A stretch of DNA of 64,000 nucleotides, taken from positions 62,001 to 126,000 of the forward strand of contig NZ_FRFD01000005.1 in assembly GCF_900143645.1 (NCBI RefSeq). The letters are read 5' to 3'. This stretch comes from Anaerocolumna xylanovorans DSM 12503. GTDB taxonomy: Bacteria > Bacillota > Clostridia > Lachnospirales > Lachnospiraceae. This document shows positions 35,848-45,164 of the stretch, one piece after another; within the stretch, counting starts at the first letter, position 1, and the number at the start of each line of letters is the position of its first letter. The notes under the pieces were generated by a model, which was not told the origin of the DNA, did no database searches, and worked only from the letters and a program-made list of their open reading frames with translations. A program made the position numbers and the translations under genes.

Positions 35848-37417
35848 CGATGAGCAATGGATAAGGAAAGGAATTGTATCAAAGCTTACAAATCATGGAT
35901 TTCAATTTGATTGGATTCGTGAGTCGGAGGATGCGGAAACCGCACTTATTTTCATTAGAGAAAATAAGCCGGATATTGTGATTACGGATATTCGCCTTCC
36001 GGAGATGAGTGGAATTGATTTGATCCGTGAGATTAAGAAAATATATACTGCGGTGCAATTTATTATTATAAGCGGCTATGCAGAATTTCAATATGCGGAG
36101 CAGGCATTGAATATGGGGGTAAGCAGTTATTTACTGAAGCCGGTACCGGAAGAGGATCTTGCGGAGGCAGTGGAGCATGTTATTGTGAATATAGAAAAAC
36201 AAAAAGAAATTGGCCAAATAGAGACAAAAAAGAAACGTTTAGAGGAGAGTAATGAAACTCTGGTTCTGGAACGCGCGATCAACAAGGCCCTTCACAGCAG
36301 AAATGAAGCTGGTGGTACAGAGGGATCTGTGCAGTTTAGCCCCATGGGAGAAGATAAAATATATAATTACATGCTGCTGCTAATCCATGTTGACAGCTCC
36401 AGTTATTCCGACTCAACATTTAAATATGAGGATATCGGACTTATTAAATATGCAATTAAAAATATTGCTGATGAAATCCGCCCAAATAATAATTTCGCAG
36501 TTGTGGATAATCTCAAAGATGTAACACAGGTTATGATTATCATTGCGCATCCGGATGCAGAAGAGCTTCAGCGTTTATGCAAAACTTTTGCATATGACTT
36601 GTATTCAAAAATCATTAAATATGTAACTATTTCTGTTACAATTGCCATCAGTGGTATATGCAGTAAGATATCACCGGAAATCTATAAACAGGCTGTGTCG
36701 GCACTCAACATGAGACTGGTAAATAATAGCAGGATATTCAGCTATGACAGGATTGACTATAATGCAAAGTTTGAATTGGCCGAGCATCAACTGCGTATAT
36801 TGGAGAGATACGTTACTGTTGGTGATTATAAGAATATAAGGGTTATATTACAGGAGATTTTTTCAAATGATAACCTTCGTAATCGCAAGGCGGAGTATGT
36901 AAAAAGCATTTATTATGAAATTATCCGTATTATACTGAAAAATTGCAGCATAATGGATGAGCATGAGAACAGCATTAGTATTCAGCAACTGCTTTCTGAT
37001 GAAGTAATTGATCATTCAGATAATCCCCAACAGATAGTTGATTATCTGTACGATACCATGACCCGGATTCTTAAGGAAGATACGAGTGTAAATGCTAATT
37101 GCCGTGAGATTATTGGGAAAGCAAAAGAGTATATCAAGAGAAACTATGTGAATGAAATTACGGTAAAAGAACTGGCAGGTCATTTTTCCGTTAATCCTAA
37201 TTACTTTTCGACAATTTTTAAGCAGGAGACAGGTGTTACGTTAACAAATTATCTTAAAGATACCCGTATTGAAAAAGCTTGTGATTTGCTAAGGAACACA
37301 CATAGTTCAATTCATGAGATTGCGCAGATAGTAGGTTATGAAGATACTCAATATTTTTACAGAGTATTTAAAAAGACATTAGGAATAACGCCTCTGGAAT
37401 ATCGAAATAAAGAATAG
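35825..37417 (+). CDS. YesN-family response regulator with AraC DNA-binding domain
   Basis: 530 residues: receiver domain with phosphoacceptor D55 (IVITDIRLPEMSG), a long middle region of about 270 residues, and a C-terminal AraC pair of helix-turn-helices (ITVKELAGHFSVNPNYFSTIFKQETG ... IGYEDTQYFYRVFKK-type, here VGYEDTQYFYRVFKK). Overlaps the kinase gene by 23 bases; GGAGGG site lies inside the kinase gene. Likely activator of the mannan importer and glycosidases. Confidence 0.94.
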   Translation: MYKVLVVDDEQWIRKGIVSKLTNHGFQFDWIRESEDAETALIFIRENKPDIVITDIRLPEMSGIDLIREIKKIYTAVQFIIISGYAEFQYAEQALNMGVSSYLLKPVPEEDLAEAVEHVIVNIEKQKEIGQIETKKKRLEESNETLVLERAINKALHSRNEAGGTEGSVQFSPMGEDKIYNYMLLLIHVDSSSYSDSTFKYEDIGLIKYAIKNIADEIRPNNNFAVVDNLKDVTQVMIIIAHPDAEELQRLCKTFAYDLYSKIIKYVTISVTIAISGICSKISPEIYKQAVSALNMRLVNNSRIFSYDRIDYNAKFELAEHQLRILERYVTVGDYKNIRVILQEIFSNDNLRNRKAEYVKSIYYEIIRIILKNCSIMDEHENSISIQQLLSDEVIDHSDNPQQIVDYLYDTMTRILKEDTSVNANCREIIGKAKEYIKRNYVNEITVKELAGHFSVNPNYFSTIFKQETGVTLTNYLKDTRIEKACDLLRNTHSSIHEIAQIVGYEDTQYFYRVFKKTLGITPLEYRNKE

Positions 37418-37668
37418 TGAAATGGATGAGTGGAATCAGCTATAACAACAGGGTTGTAAAACGAATGGGAAAATGATAAAATATTTTTGTATTATGTATC
37501 AAAACGAAGAGGTGCCAAAATGAAAACAAGCGATAAAAGGCTCTAAGAAAGATTAATGGAAAAGCTGGTATCAGCTTGTTTCAAACCGCAAACTCAACCC
37601 AGAGGGAATACTACAATATACTAGGGAAGATAACCTCTGCATCAATTTGAAAAAAGGTGAGATGGAAT

Positions 37669-38865
37669 ATGAATGCCGGGCAAAAAATGCCAATAGATTT
37701 AAATAAATGGTGCCATTATATTGTAAATGTCGGTCATGTCACGGCTGCCCTTATAATCCTGGCGCATGTGATCTGGTATTTTGTGGCAAGAAACGTTCTT
37801 GCCTGGCCTCCCGATATTTATCTGCGTAATTATATCATTTTACCTGCGATAGGTTTTTTTGTTTTAAATTTGTCGGTCGACAGGTTTGTTCGATCCGCCG
37901 GTTTTTCACTTTCGGCGAAGGAATATTTATCTGTTTCGCTTTTTATAATCTTTTCTCTCTACCTTTCTTTGACCCATGACATTGCAAAAGTTTTGTTATG
38001 CTCTTACATCCTTCCGATTTTTGCTTCTACTATTTTTTCTAATGTGAAGCTAACCCGTCGGATTTTTTTTATGAGTGTAATCGCTGTTCTGCTGCCCGGT
38101 GTCAAGATATATTTCGCAGGAGAATTGGACAGCGATATGCTCATGGAGATTTTTGTCGCGTGTTTTATATTCCTCTGTTCGTATCTGCTGGCTAAGGTTT
38201 TGATACGATATAGTCATGATAATCTTGCGGCGCTAAAGGATTCTAATGAAGAAGCAATGAATAATGAGCTTGCTTTTCTCCAGGCGCAGATTAAACCCCA
38301 TTTTTTGTATAACGCAATTAACACTATGGTCTCGTTTTGCTATACGGACAGCGAAAAGGCGGCGAACCTGCTTGTTAATTTCAGTAAATATTTAAGACTC
38401 ATATTTGATATTGACCATAAATTAATGATAGTCCCGTTAGCGAGAGAAATTGAGTTAATAAAAGCCTATGTTGAAATAGAAAAAGCTCGTTTTGGCGAGC
38501 TGATAAATGTTGAATACGATATTGACCCGAAATTTTTGAGAATGGAAATACCTTCTTTTTGCATTCAGCCTTTAGTGGAAAATGCTATAAAGCACGGGCT
38601 GTGTAAAAAAAGCACTGGCGGAACCGTCCTTATATCGGTGAAAAAAAGAGAGGGTGTTATTATCATAGGGGTCTGTGATACGGGAATAGGGATGCCGGCG
38701 GAAAAGCTCGATAAATTAAGAAACAACGAATCGGCAAACGACGGAGTCGGCTTTTTCAATGTCAGCAGACGTATCAGGGGCTGGAGAGATGCGCAGATTG
38801 ATATCCTCAGCACAGAAGGTGAAGGAACCGCTGTAACAATAAAAATATCTGAGGGTATTGCATAA
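37669..38865 (+). CDS. LytS-like sensor histidine kinase
   Basis: 398 residues. Six hydrophobic helices occupy about residues 15-185, followed by His_kinase motif LQAQIKPHFLYNAINTM (H211) and HATPase_c (QPLVENAIKHGL, DTGIGMPAEKL, GVGFFNVSRRI). No HAMP domain. AAGGTGA eight bases before ATG 37669 decides the start over a GTG at 37657. The membrane domain is not one I can name. It overlaps nothing but is 16 bases from its response regulator and heads an unit with the beta-helix protein. Confidence 0.9.
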   Translation: MNAGQKMPIDLNKWCHYIVNVGHVTAALIILAHVIWYFVARNVLAWPPDIYLRNYIILPAIGFFVLNLSVDRFVRSAGFSLSAKEYLSVSLFIIFSLYLSLTHDIAKVLLCSYILPIFASTIFSNVKLTRRIFFMSVIAVLLPGVKIYFAGELDSDMLMEIFVACFIFLCSYLLAKVLIRYSHDNLAALKDSNEEAMNNELAFLQAQIKPHFLYNAINTMVSFCYTDSEKAANLLVNFSKYLRLIFDIDHKLMIVPLAREIELIKAYVEIEKARFGELINVEYDIDPKFLRMEIPSFCIQPLVENAIKHGLCKKSTGGTVLISVKKREGVIIIGVCDTGIGMPAEKLDKLRNNESANDGVGFFNVSRRIRGWRDAQIDILSTEGEGTAVTIKISEGIA

Positions 38866-38881
38866 GGGGGTGCTGCGACAT

Positions 38882-40003
38882 ATGTTAAGAGCAATTATTG
38901 TTGATGATGAGAAACCTGCAGTTGAGGTTCTCAAGCTCTTACTTGAGAAAACCGGACAGATATGTGTTGTCGGTTCTTTCATGAGTGCTGTGCACGCCCT
39001 TTCGGAAGTGCAGAATCTAAAACCTGACGTTGCGTTTCTCGATATAGAAATGCCTGAAATGTCCGGACTGGAGCTTGCTGAAAAAATCATAGAGGCAGGT
39101 AACGATATTGAGATCGTATTCGTTACCGCCTATGACAAATACGCCCTCGAAGCTTTTCGGGTAAACGCTATCAATTATATACTCAAACCGTTATCTTCAG
39201 ACTATATTTCACAGACGATAACAAGGCTGAAAAAAATAAAGCCGTCGCCGGTTTCTCCCCAAATGCCCGCGGACAAAGGCCGCATATATTGTTTTGGCAG
39301 ATTATTGGTGTACGGGGCCGGATACAGACAAGCTGTCAAATGGCGCACCTCAAAGGCAGAAGAGCTTTTCGCCTTCATGCTGCAAAATTTAAATAATGAA
39401 GTTTCGAAATGGAAGATCACACAAGCTCTTTGGCCGGAATGTGAAACGGAAAAACTCAATGTGAATTTGTATACGACCGTTTATCAGGTAAAGAAGACGC
39501 TGTTGTCGGCAAATATTAAATTTGATTTCGCGTTTGTAAATGGCAGATACAAGCTGGAGCTACCAGAGGTATATATTGATTCTGCTGAGTTTGAAACAAT
39601 TACAAATACCAAGATTATATTGTCAGCAGCATCTATTGAAAGATACAAAAAAGTTCTTAGCTTATACAAAGGGAATTACCTGGATGAAAATGAGTATCGC
39701 TGGTCTCAAAGTAAGGTTGAAGAATATTCAAGAAGGTATTGCAGTTTGGTTTTTGATTTTGTCAAATACTACGAAACCGGGATGGATTATGCAAATGCTG
39801 AAAAAATCCTTCAGGAGGCCCTGACAAAAGTTCCCCTTGACGATGATTTAAACGGAATGCTGCTGAAACTGTTTTTTATAAAGAAAGATAAGGTATCATT
39901 GGTTATGCATTATAACAAAATCGAAAAGCTATATAAAGCAGAGCTTGGTATTGCGCCAAATGCGGCCATGCAGGATTTGTTCAACAGAGCATTCAAATTA
40001 TAA
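38882..40003 (+). CDS. Response regulator with SARP/BTAD effector domain
   Basis: 373 residues. An N-terminal receiver (DDEKPAVEVL; phosphoacceptor D54 in AFLDIEMPEMSG) is followed by an OmpR-like winged helix (about 140-225; WKITQALWPE, NVNLYTTVYQVKKTL) and a helical BTAD domain (about 235-373; LYKGNYLDENEYRW, EKILQEALTKVPLDDDL). Receiver plus BTAD is found in a subset of clostridial regulators, unlike LytTR effectors that normally pair with LytS kinases. A TTG at 38858 opens the frame earlier, but GGGGG before ATG 38882 fits better. Confidence 0.9.
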   Translation: MLRAIIVDDEKPAVEVLKLLLEKTGQICVVGSFMSAVHALSEVQNLKPDVAFLDIEMPEMSGLELAEKIIEAGNDIEIVFVTAYDKYALEAFRVNAINYILKPLSSDYISQTITRLKKIKPSPVSPQMPADKGRIYCFGRLLVYGAGYRQAVKWRTSKAEELFAFMLQNLNNEVSKWKITQALWPECETEKLNVNLYTTVYQVKKTLLSANIKFDFAFVNGRYKLELPEVYIDSAEFETITNTKIILSAASIERYKKVLSLYKGNYLDENEYRWSQSKVEEYSRRYCSLVFDFVKYYETGMDYANAEKILQEALTKVPLDDDLNGMLLKLFFIKKDKVSLVMHYNKIEKLYKAELGIAPNAAMQDLFNRAFKL

Positions 40004-40023
40004 TCATCTCGGTAATAAGTTTC

Positions 40024-40158
40024 ATGGCAGTGAAGGGATGCGGGCGAAAGATTGATAATACACCGGACCATCCGGCGTTTGAAATTATTAATTCCGTAGT
40101 AGAGGTGCAAATTGACGCCACTGGAAAAAAGCGGTACAATACCGTTATCTCATATTAA
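40024..40158 (+). other. Uncertain 44-codon ORF
   Basis: An ATG-initiated frame of 44 codons (MAVKGCGRKIDNTPDHPAFE...) in the gap between the BTAD regulator and the secreted beta-helix gene. Codon use resembles coding DNA, but there is no ribosome-binding site and no family is recognised. It may be a gene fragment. Confidence 0.2.
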
Positions 40159-40177
40159 TCGATAGGAGGTTGTCTAT

Positions 40178-42439
40178 ATGCAAAAGCGTAACCATTCTTG
40201 GGGGAGGAATATGTCTTTTTGTAAACGTATACTTTCGTTAATTCTCGTTGTATCACTCATTCTGTCCCCCACTCCGGTGTATGCAGCCAGAACTTACTCT
40301 AATCCGGAACTTGCCAGAGCCATGACGCTCGGGTTCGGAACATACCGTTTAGACAACCCGGCTGTAACCTATGCACAATTTATGAGCATGATTGACAGGA
40401 CGGTTGAATTGGCAGACAAGAGTAAACTTGCCGGGTGGAAAGCGAAGTTCAAGAACGCACGAACGTCAAAAAAGGTTATGACGCGGTTTGAAGGAATGAT
40501 GATCGTCCTTAATGCGGCAAATACGCTCGGTGGAGATTATCCGGAATTTAATGCCAATTGGGGAGAAATTAATGATAAGATTGGCGAAAAAGTATGGGAC
40601 GAGATAGGTAAAATAAAAGATCCCTATAAATATATTCCTAACCATGCTCCCTATGGTGGAGGCGGATTTAAGAATGACAAGTATATATATGAATGGGATG
40701 ACTGTGGCGTCGCATATCGTTATGCGTTTGGCAGAGTGTCACTTTATAGTGGCAAAACACTTTTTGACTATGACACTGCTAAAAATACAATGCGTCCCGA
40801 CAAAAATTTTTTGTATACCGAAGCATTGCTCGTGGCGTTGAGATTGTATGATTCCTCTGAAAGTGCGTTCCCTGTCACCGAGAGGCCGAAAAATGCAGAC
40901 GACATTGCCATACTGGACAAAGCCGAGAAACGAAAACAAGTGATACGAAGCAGTCCGACGACTGTAACTGTAACCGGCGCCAAATACTATGTTTCCAATA
41001 GCGGAGATGATAATAACGACGGGCTGTCGCCTGATAAACCGTGGGCGACACTTGAAAAAATCCGCTGGGCACTGGACAATCATGTCATTAAAAATGGTGA
41101 TGGAATTTTTCTTGAACGTGGCGGTCTATGGCGTGGAAGCATAAGCTGCTGGGGTATTGACGGAGTGACTTATTCGGCCTATGGAGAAGGCGAAAAGCCT
41201 AGAATCTACGGTTCTCCTGAAAGTGGCGCCGGCGCGGCGAAATGGTCTTTATGGTATGAAAAAAATGGAATTAAAATATGGAAATTTTACAAAGATATTT
41301 CAGATTGCGGTGGTATCGTATTTAATGACGGTAAAAGTTATGCCACACGCGTATTTTCCTACTGGAACGGCAAACAGGCGTTGTCCTGTAAAGATTATAA
41401 AACAAAGTTTAATATTGCCGCCGAATTGACGTATGACTTACAGTTTTATTCAACATTTGATATGAGCAAATATCAAATTCCCTACGGAGTACACGATGTA
41501 GACTCAAACGGCCCAATCTATTTACGCTGTGACAAAGGAAATCCGGGAGCGCTCTATAAAACGATTGAATTTCAGTCATCAGTTCAGCCTGCGGCTGGTT
41601 ATACAGGTATTATCTACGGCGGAAATAATATCGTGGTTGATAATATCTGCGTTATGTACCGCAGTACAATGGGGCTTGACCGTTCGGGAGGAAACAATGT
41701 AACATATCAAAATTGTGAAGTGGCCTGGGTCGGCGGTGGTTCTCATATAATCGGAGCGGGCGCCGCATCTGATGAACCCTGGCTGTCGGCATACAGTGAG
41801 CCTTTTGTCCCAACTTCAGGCGAAGGAATAAGGCTGGAAGGAAACAACAATAAAGCGCTAAATAACTATGTACACGATTGCTTCGATGGAGGTATTACCG
41901 TTGAATTCGACTATTTTGACACGGCATGGAACTGTAATGGTATGACAATTCGCGGGAACCTGATTGAACGTTGTGTGTCAGGCGTACTTGTTGGTGAACA
42001 CTATGAGGATAAAGAAGCGGGTAACGCAGGTAAAATTAAGTTTAGTGGGATAAACATTACTGATAACTACATTATGTACAGCGGTTACGGCTGGAGCAGC
42101 AGCAAGAATTACCACACCTGGATAGATAAAAGCTATGCTGGAAACGCAATTACCTGGTGGGAGGGACCTGTGTGGAATAAAGGAGGAACGGTCAGTAAAA
42201 ACGTGCTGTACAAAGCCAAATACTCACTGGTACAATTTGGCGCAATCGGCAAAAATAGACCGGTATTCAGTGGAAATGTTTTTGTACAAAACAATAATGG
42301 CATAATAGCATATATTTCACCAACAAATGACAGGATAGGGAAAGCAGAATTTAAAAATATCGACAACTATACAGCCGAAGTGACCATACGAGATTATTTG
42401 GGTGACAAAACTGCCAAAATACTACCGGTGTCGCGATAG
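40178..42439 (+). CDS. Large secreted right-handed beta-helix protein
   Basis: 753 residues. Signal peptide (about 1-36, ending VYAA), then a helical region of about 230 residues (ELARAMTLGFGTYRLDNPAVT..., somewhat SLH-like), then from about 268 a right-handed parallel beta-helix (YYVSNSGDDNNDGLSPDKPWATLEKI, GGNNIVVDNICVMYRS, NNKALNNYVHDCFDGGITVE, MTIRGNLIERCVSGV). The DDNNDGLSPDKPW opening is typical of secreted polysaccharide lyases and glycosidases with this fold (pectate lyase superfamily). The substrate is unknown. Strong AGGAGG site; located just after a two-component pair that may control it. Confidence 0.85.
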   Translation: MQKRNHSWGRNMSFCKRILSLILVVSLILSPTPVYAARTYSNPELARAMTLGFGTYRLDNPAVTYAQFMSMIDRTVELADKSKLAGWKAKFKNARTSKKVMTRFEGMMIVLNAANTLGGDYPEFNANWGEINDKIGEKVWDEIGKIKDPYKYIPNHAPYGGGGFKNDKYIYEWDDCGVAYRYAFGRVSLYSGKTLFDYDTAKNTMRPDKNFLYTEALLVALRLYDSSESAFPVTERPKNADDIAILDKAEKRKQVIRSSPTTVTVTGAKYYVSNSGDDNNDGLSPDKPWATLEKIRWALDNHVIKNGDGIFLERGGLWRGSISCWGIDGVTYSAYGEGEKPRIYGSPESGAGAAKWSLWYEKNGIKIWKFYKDISDCGGIVFNDGKSYATRVFSYWNGKQALSCKDYKTKFNIAAELTYDLQFYSTFDMSKYQIPYGVHDVDSNGPIYLRCDKGNPGALYKTIEFQSSVQPAAGYTGIIYGGNNIVVDNICVMYRSTMGLDRSGGNNVTYQNCEVAWVGGGSHIIGAGAASDEPWLSAYSEPFVPTSGEGIRLEGNNNKALNNYVHDCFDGGITVEFDYFDTAWNCNGMTIRGNLIERCVSGVLVGEHYEDKEAGNAGKIKFSGINITDNYIMYSGYGWSSSKNYHTWIDKSYAGNAITWWEGPVWNKGGTVSKNVLYKAKYSLVQFGAIGKNRPVFSGNVFVQNNNGIIAYISPTNDRIGKAEFKNIDNYTAEVTIRDYLGDKTAKILPVSR

Positions 42440-42477
42440 GGTATTAAATTCTGTGGATATTCCCGGGGGTTATTGAG

Positions 42478-42657
42478 ATGGACAAGAATACTTTCATGAA
42501 GGAGAGCGGCAGCTATACCTATGTGGCCAAGGGATATGGAGTGAAAATTGCCGATATCCTGTGGAGTTCCACGAAGGAATCCATCCTTGCAGTCAATAAA
42601 AAGACTGGCAGGGCAATGGCCAAAAAAGCCGGAACAGCTTTATTAGGCTCTGATTAG
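42478..42657 (+). pseudogene. Fragment of a Big_2 (Ig-like) domain protein
   Basis: A 59-codon frame reads ...WSSTKESILAVNKKTGRAMAKKAGTALL, the second half of a Big_2 domain (compare WSSSNKKVATVSTGGKVTAVSNGSAVIT in the intact gene at 43889). There is no signal peptide and the domain is incomplete. The rest of 42440-42920 holds no supported gene; an eight-codon frame at 42894-42920 (MHLHYMGR) with a good ribosome-binding site ends in TAAATG, at the start of the next gene. Confidence 0.5.
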
Positions 42658-42920
42658 AAACAAAAGTGGCGGATAATTTCCCCAAATTTATAAAATGAAA
42701 CAAAGTTTGCACATAAATAAAAGACAGAATAAGAAGTCATCGCAAAATTTGTATAAATAAGGATGTATTACTGTTTTTTCCTAAAAATAGCATAATATTA
42801 AAGCCGACATAAAGTCAAAAATGGTTCAAGACCTTAAAGTGTATCTATATTAGGACGAACCAGCGATATAAAATTTAAGGAAGGAATAATATTATGCATT
42901 TGCATTATATGGGGCGCTAA

Positions 42921-43271
42921 ATGAAATACGATAAAGATTTTTGGAGTTATATTGATAAAATAGTCAGTCAGTCTGAGATAGTAATTGATAGGCCTAAAGG
43001 CACGTGCCATCCTAAATACCCCGGGATTAAATATATTGCTGATTATGGATACTTGAAAAATACATTTTCAATGGATGGGGATGGTATTGATATTTGGAGA
43101 GGGTCTTCTCCTGATAATAATATAGAAACAATAATTTGTACAGTAGATTTATTAAAAAAAGATTCAGAAATAAAAATACTTATAGGATGTACAGAGACTG
43201 AAAAAAAGGAAATTTATGAATTTCATAATAACTCAGAATATATGAAAGGAATAATGGTATCAAGATATTAA
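42921..43271 (+). CDS. Inorganic pyrophosphatase-like protein
   Basis: 116 residues. IDRPKGTCHPKYPGIKYIADYGYLKNT and SMDGDGIDIWRGS resemble the active-site strand of class I soluble pyrophosphatases (RPKGS..HP..Y.....YGY and D-G-D motif), but the protein is shorter than the ~175-residue enzyme. Small Firmicutes proteins of this type are commonly annotated as pyrophosphatase; their activity is uncertain. Its ATG overlaps the stop of the eight-codon leader frame at 42894. Confidence 0.7.
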   Translation: MKYDKDFWSYIDKIVSQSEIVIDRPKGTCHPKYPGIKYIADYGYLKNTFSMDGDGIDIWRGSSPDNNIETIICTVDLLKKDSEIKILIGCTETEKKEIYEFHNNSEYMKGIMVSRY

Positions 43272-43536
43272 ATGATACAGTGGCATCATGATTTAGGTGA
43301 AACTATTATGAGTAAAGAAGAACAATTAATTTTAGAACTTGTAAATAGTATTTCTTTTTTAGAGCGAGGGAATATAGAACATATTAATTGAAAAGAAAAT
43401 TTTCCTGTTTTTGTATCCTCCAATTAATAATTATATACCAGAAGAGTATAAAAACAGTCTTGAAAAAAATATATTTTATTAAAACAAGAAATTGACAGAC
43501 ATATAAAAGAAGTTGAAAATATTCAGAAAGGCCTTA
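43272..43536 (+). pseudogene. Decayed small gene (stop plus two frameshifts)
   Basis: MSKEEQLILELVNSISFLERG... stops after 39 codons at 43391; the +1 frame continues with KKIFLFLYPPINNYIPEEYKNSLEKN to 43482; the original frame resumes with LKQEIDRHIKEVENIQKGL to a TGA near 43544. Together these give a plausible protein of about 90 residues. The family is not recognised. Two frameshifts in short A-runs could also be sequencing errors. Confidence 0.4.
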
Positions 43537-43540
43537 CGAA

Positions 43541-43687
43541 ATGAGTGTTAGAATGTACGATATTAAGAAAGGCATAAAAAAGATAAAGCTGTTTGACAAT
43601 GCAAACCATGTTACAAGCTATACAAAGAACAAGGAAGAATATGATAAGACTGTTGGTGAATTTCTAAACGAAATTGGAATCGGTTAA
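43541..43687 (+). pseudogene. C-terminal fragment of an alpha/beta hydrolase
   Basis: A 48-codon frame ends IKLFDNANHVTSYTKNKEEYDKTVGEFLNEIG, which resembles the last strand and helix of alpha/beta hydrolases, with the catalytic-triad histidine in NANH. The rest of the enzyme is absent and no ribosome-binding site is seen. 43688-43888 contains no gene I can support. Confidence 0.45.
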
Positions 43688-43888
43688 GATGAAAAAAAAT
43701 TTTTGATTGTGAATTGATCAATTTTGTTGGATAGAGATATTAAAAAATGCCTTTTTTCTACAAAAATACAACAAATAGTGATTTACATCTTATGTATGAA
43801 TAGATATAATATGTATAGGAATCTTATGGTATACAAGGAAGAAAGATACTATAATAGTCTTTAACGATAATTACAGAGGAGAAGGACC

Positions 43889-44713
43889 ATGAAAAAATCA
43901 CTAAAACTACTAACCAGCATTCTTTTATGTATCACAATCATTGCTTCCTATACTCTCATTTATGAGCAAAGAACAGAGGCAGCAACTGTTAAGATTAGCA
44001 ATACCACGCTAACTCTGAGCGCAGGGAAGACACAAACCCTAAAAATAACTGGTACTACAAGCACAGTAAGTTGGTCAAGCAGTAATAAGAAGGTTGCAAC
44101 AGTATCAACAGGTGGTAAAGTAACTGCCGTGTCTAATGGATCAGCTGTCATAACAGCTAAGGTTGGCAGTAAAAAGTATACATGTAAAGTAAAAGTACAA
44201 GGAAGCCAGAAGTTATCAAAAAATTGGAAAGACCTTGAGTTTACGATGAACGGTGAAGCATATAAATTGTTCTTTGATTTTAAACAGCTGAAAGATAACG
44301 GTTGGGACTTCAACTTATCTGATTACGGTCATGATAGTTATGTTATGAACAGTGGTGATAAAATTACCGGAACAATATATCTTAATAATACAAAGTATGA
44401 TTCTGAAATTATAGCGGGCTTTATCAATACAGATAAAAAAGCAAAAGATATTAAAAAATGTAAAATATGGACGATTAATATTAATAATAGATTTGCAAAA
44501 AACCCTGTTTCGTTTGCTTTACCCGGTGGAATTAAATCAGGAAGTACTTTAAAAGAAGTCGTAAAGGCTTACGGTAAACCGGATGAGACCTATAGAGCGG
44601 CTGATATGGGATATTGGGTTTACACTTATTCATCAAATTATGAAAAGTATTTCAAATTAGAGATTGATGATAAAAAAGGCGTACTTGGAATGACGATGCA
44701 GTTATATGATTAA
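43889..44713 (+). CDS. Secreted Big_2-domain protein
   Basis: 274 residues. Signal peptide (about 1-32, ending TEAA), a single Big_2 Ig-like domain (about 34-108; VSWSSSNKKVATVSTGGKVTAVSNGSAVITAKVG) and a C-terminal domain of about 160 residues (FALPGGIKSGSTLKEVVKAYGKPDETY resembles SmpA/DUF-type lipoprotein-associated folds only loosely). Probably a cell-surface protein; function unknown. GAGGAGAAGG site. Terminator follows. Codon use is AT-rich like the following accessory genes. Confidence 0.8.
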   Translation: MKKSLKLLTSILLCITIIASYTLIYEQRTEAATVKISNTTLTLSAGKTQTLKITGTTSTVSWSSSNKKVATVSTGGKVTAVSNGSAVITAKVGSKKYTCKVKVQGSQKLSKNWKDLEFTMNGEAYKLFFDFKQLKDNGWDFNLSDYGHDSYVMNSGDKITGTIYLNNTKYDSEIIAGFINTDKKAKDIKKCKIWTININNRFAKNPVSFALPGGIKSGSTLKEVVKAYGKPDETYRAADMGYWVYTYSSNYEKYFKLEIDDKKGVLGMTMQLYD

Positions 44714-44720
44714 AATAGAA

Positions 44721-44755
44721 GGGCAAGACCATTTTACAGTGGTCTTGCCCTTTTG
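44721..44755 (+). terminator. Rho-independent terminator
   Basis: Perfect 11-bp stem GGGCAAGACCA / TGGTCTTGCCC with TTTTACAG loop and TTTTG tail, right after the Big_2 gene. Confidence 0.92.
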
Positions 44756-44951
44756 TATAGATTGAAGCCTTTCCGAGGAGCAATTGCCATGGAAGCCGAA
44801 AAAGGTGGAATCACGGTGAATACCGCTGCTCCTGGTTGACAGAACAGGTTATTAAAGCGTCGGGAAGCTATGAATTATAATTCAATATTCAGCTCAATCA
44901 TATCCCTATGAAACTCATTTTTCTCGTAATGAAACTCTTAAAAATGACTAT

Positions 44952-44987
44952 TGGAATAGTAGAATAGGCAAAAAACATGTAGAATAG
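44952..44987 (+). repeat. Direct repeats of TAGAATAG upstream of the secreted-protein gene
   Basis: TGGAATAG (44952-44959), TAGAATAG (44960-44967) and TAGAATAG (44980-44987). The last two start 20 bases apart, about two helical turns, as in regulator-binding direct repeats. They lie about 380 bases upstream of the 216-residue secreted-protein gene. Confidence 0.45.
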
Positions 44988-45074
44988 ACATGAAATATTG
45001 ATTGTTAGCCAAAAATGTATTAATGTGGAAATGTAAGGAAATAAATTTTGTAAAGGGGGGGAGAATTTTATTTC

Positions 45075-45090
45075 TTATTACCGGTAATAA
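45075..45090. promoter_or_regulatory. 16-bp perfect palindrome, operator candidate
   Basis: TTATTACCGGTAATAA, a perfect palindrome in the non-coding region 44756-45367. Its symmetry and AT-rich arms fit a dimeric regulator site; no regulator is identified. Confidence 0.4.
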
Positions 45091-45164
45091 ATTTATATTA
45101 AAAGAGTAGTCCTTACTTTAATCGATCATTGTAAAAACAAAAATGAGTATATATTAAAAACAGC

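Noticed and set aside
44790..44840. Short frame MEAEKGGITVNTAAPG
   Set aside because: Seventeen codons without a ribosome-binding site; nothing supports translation.
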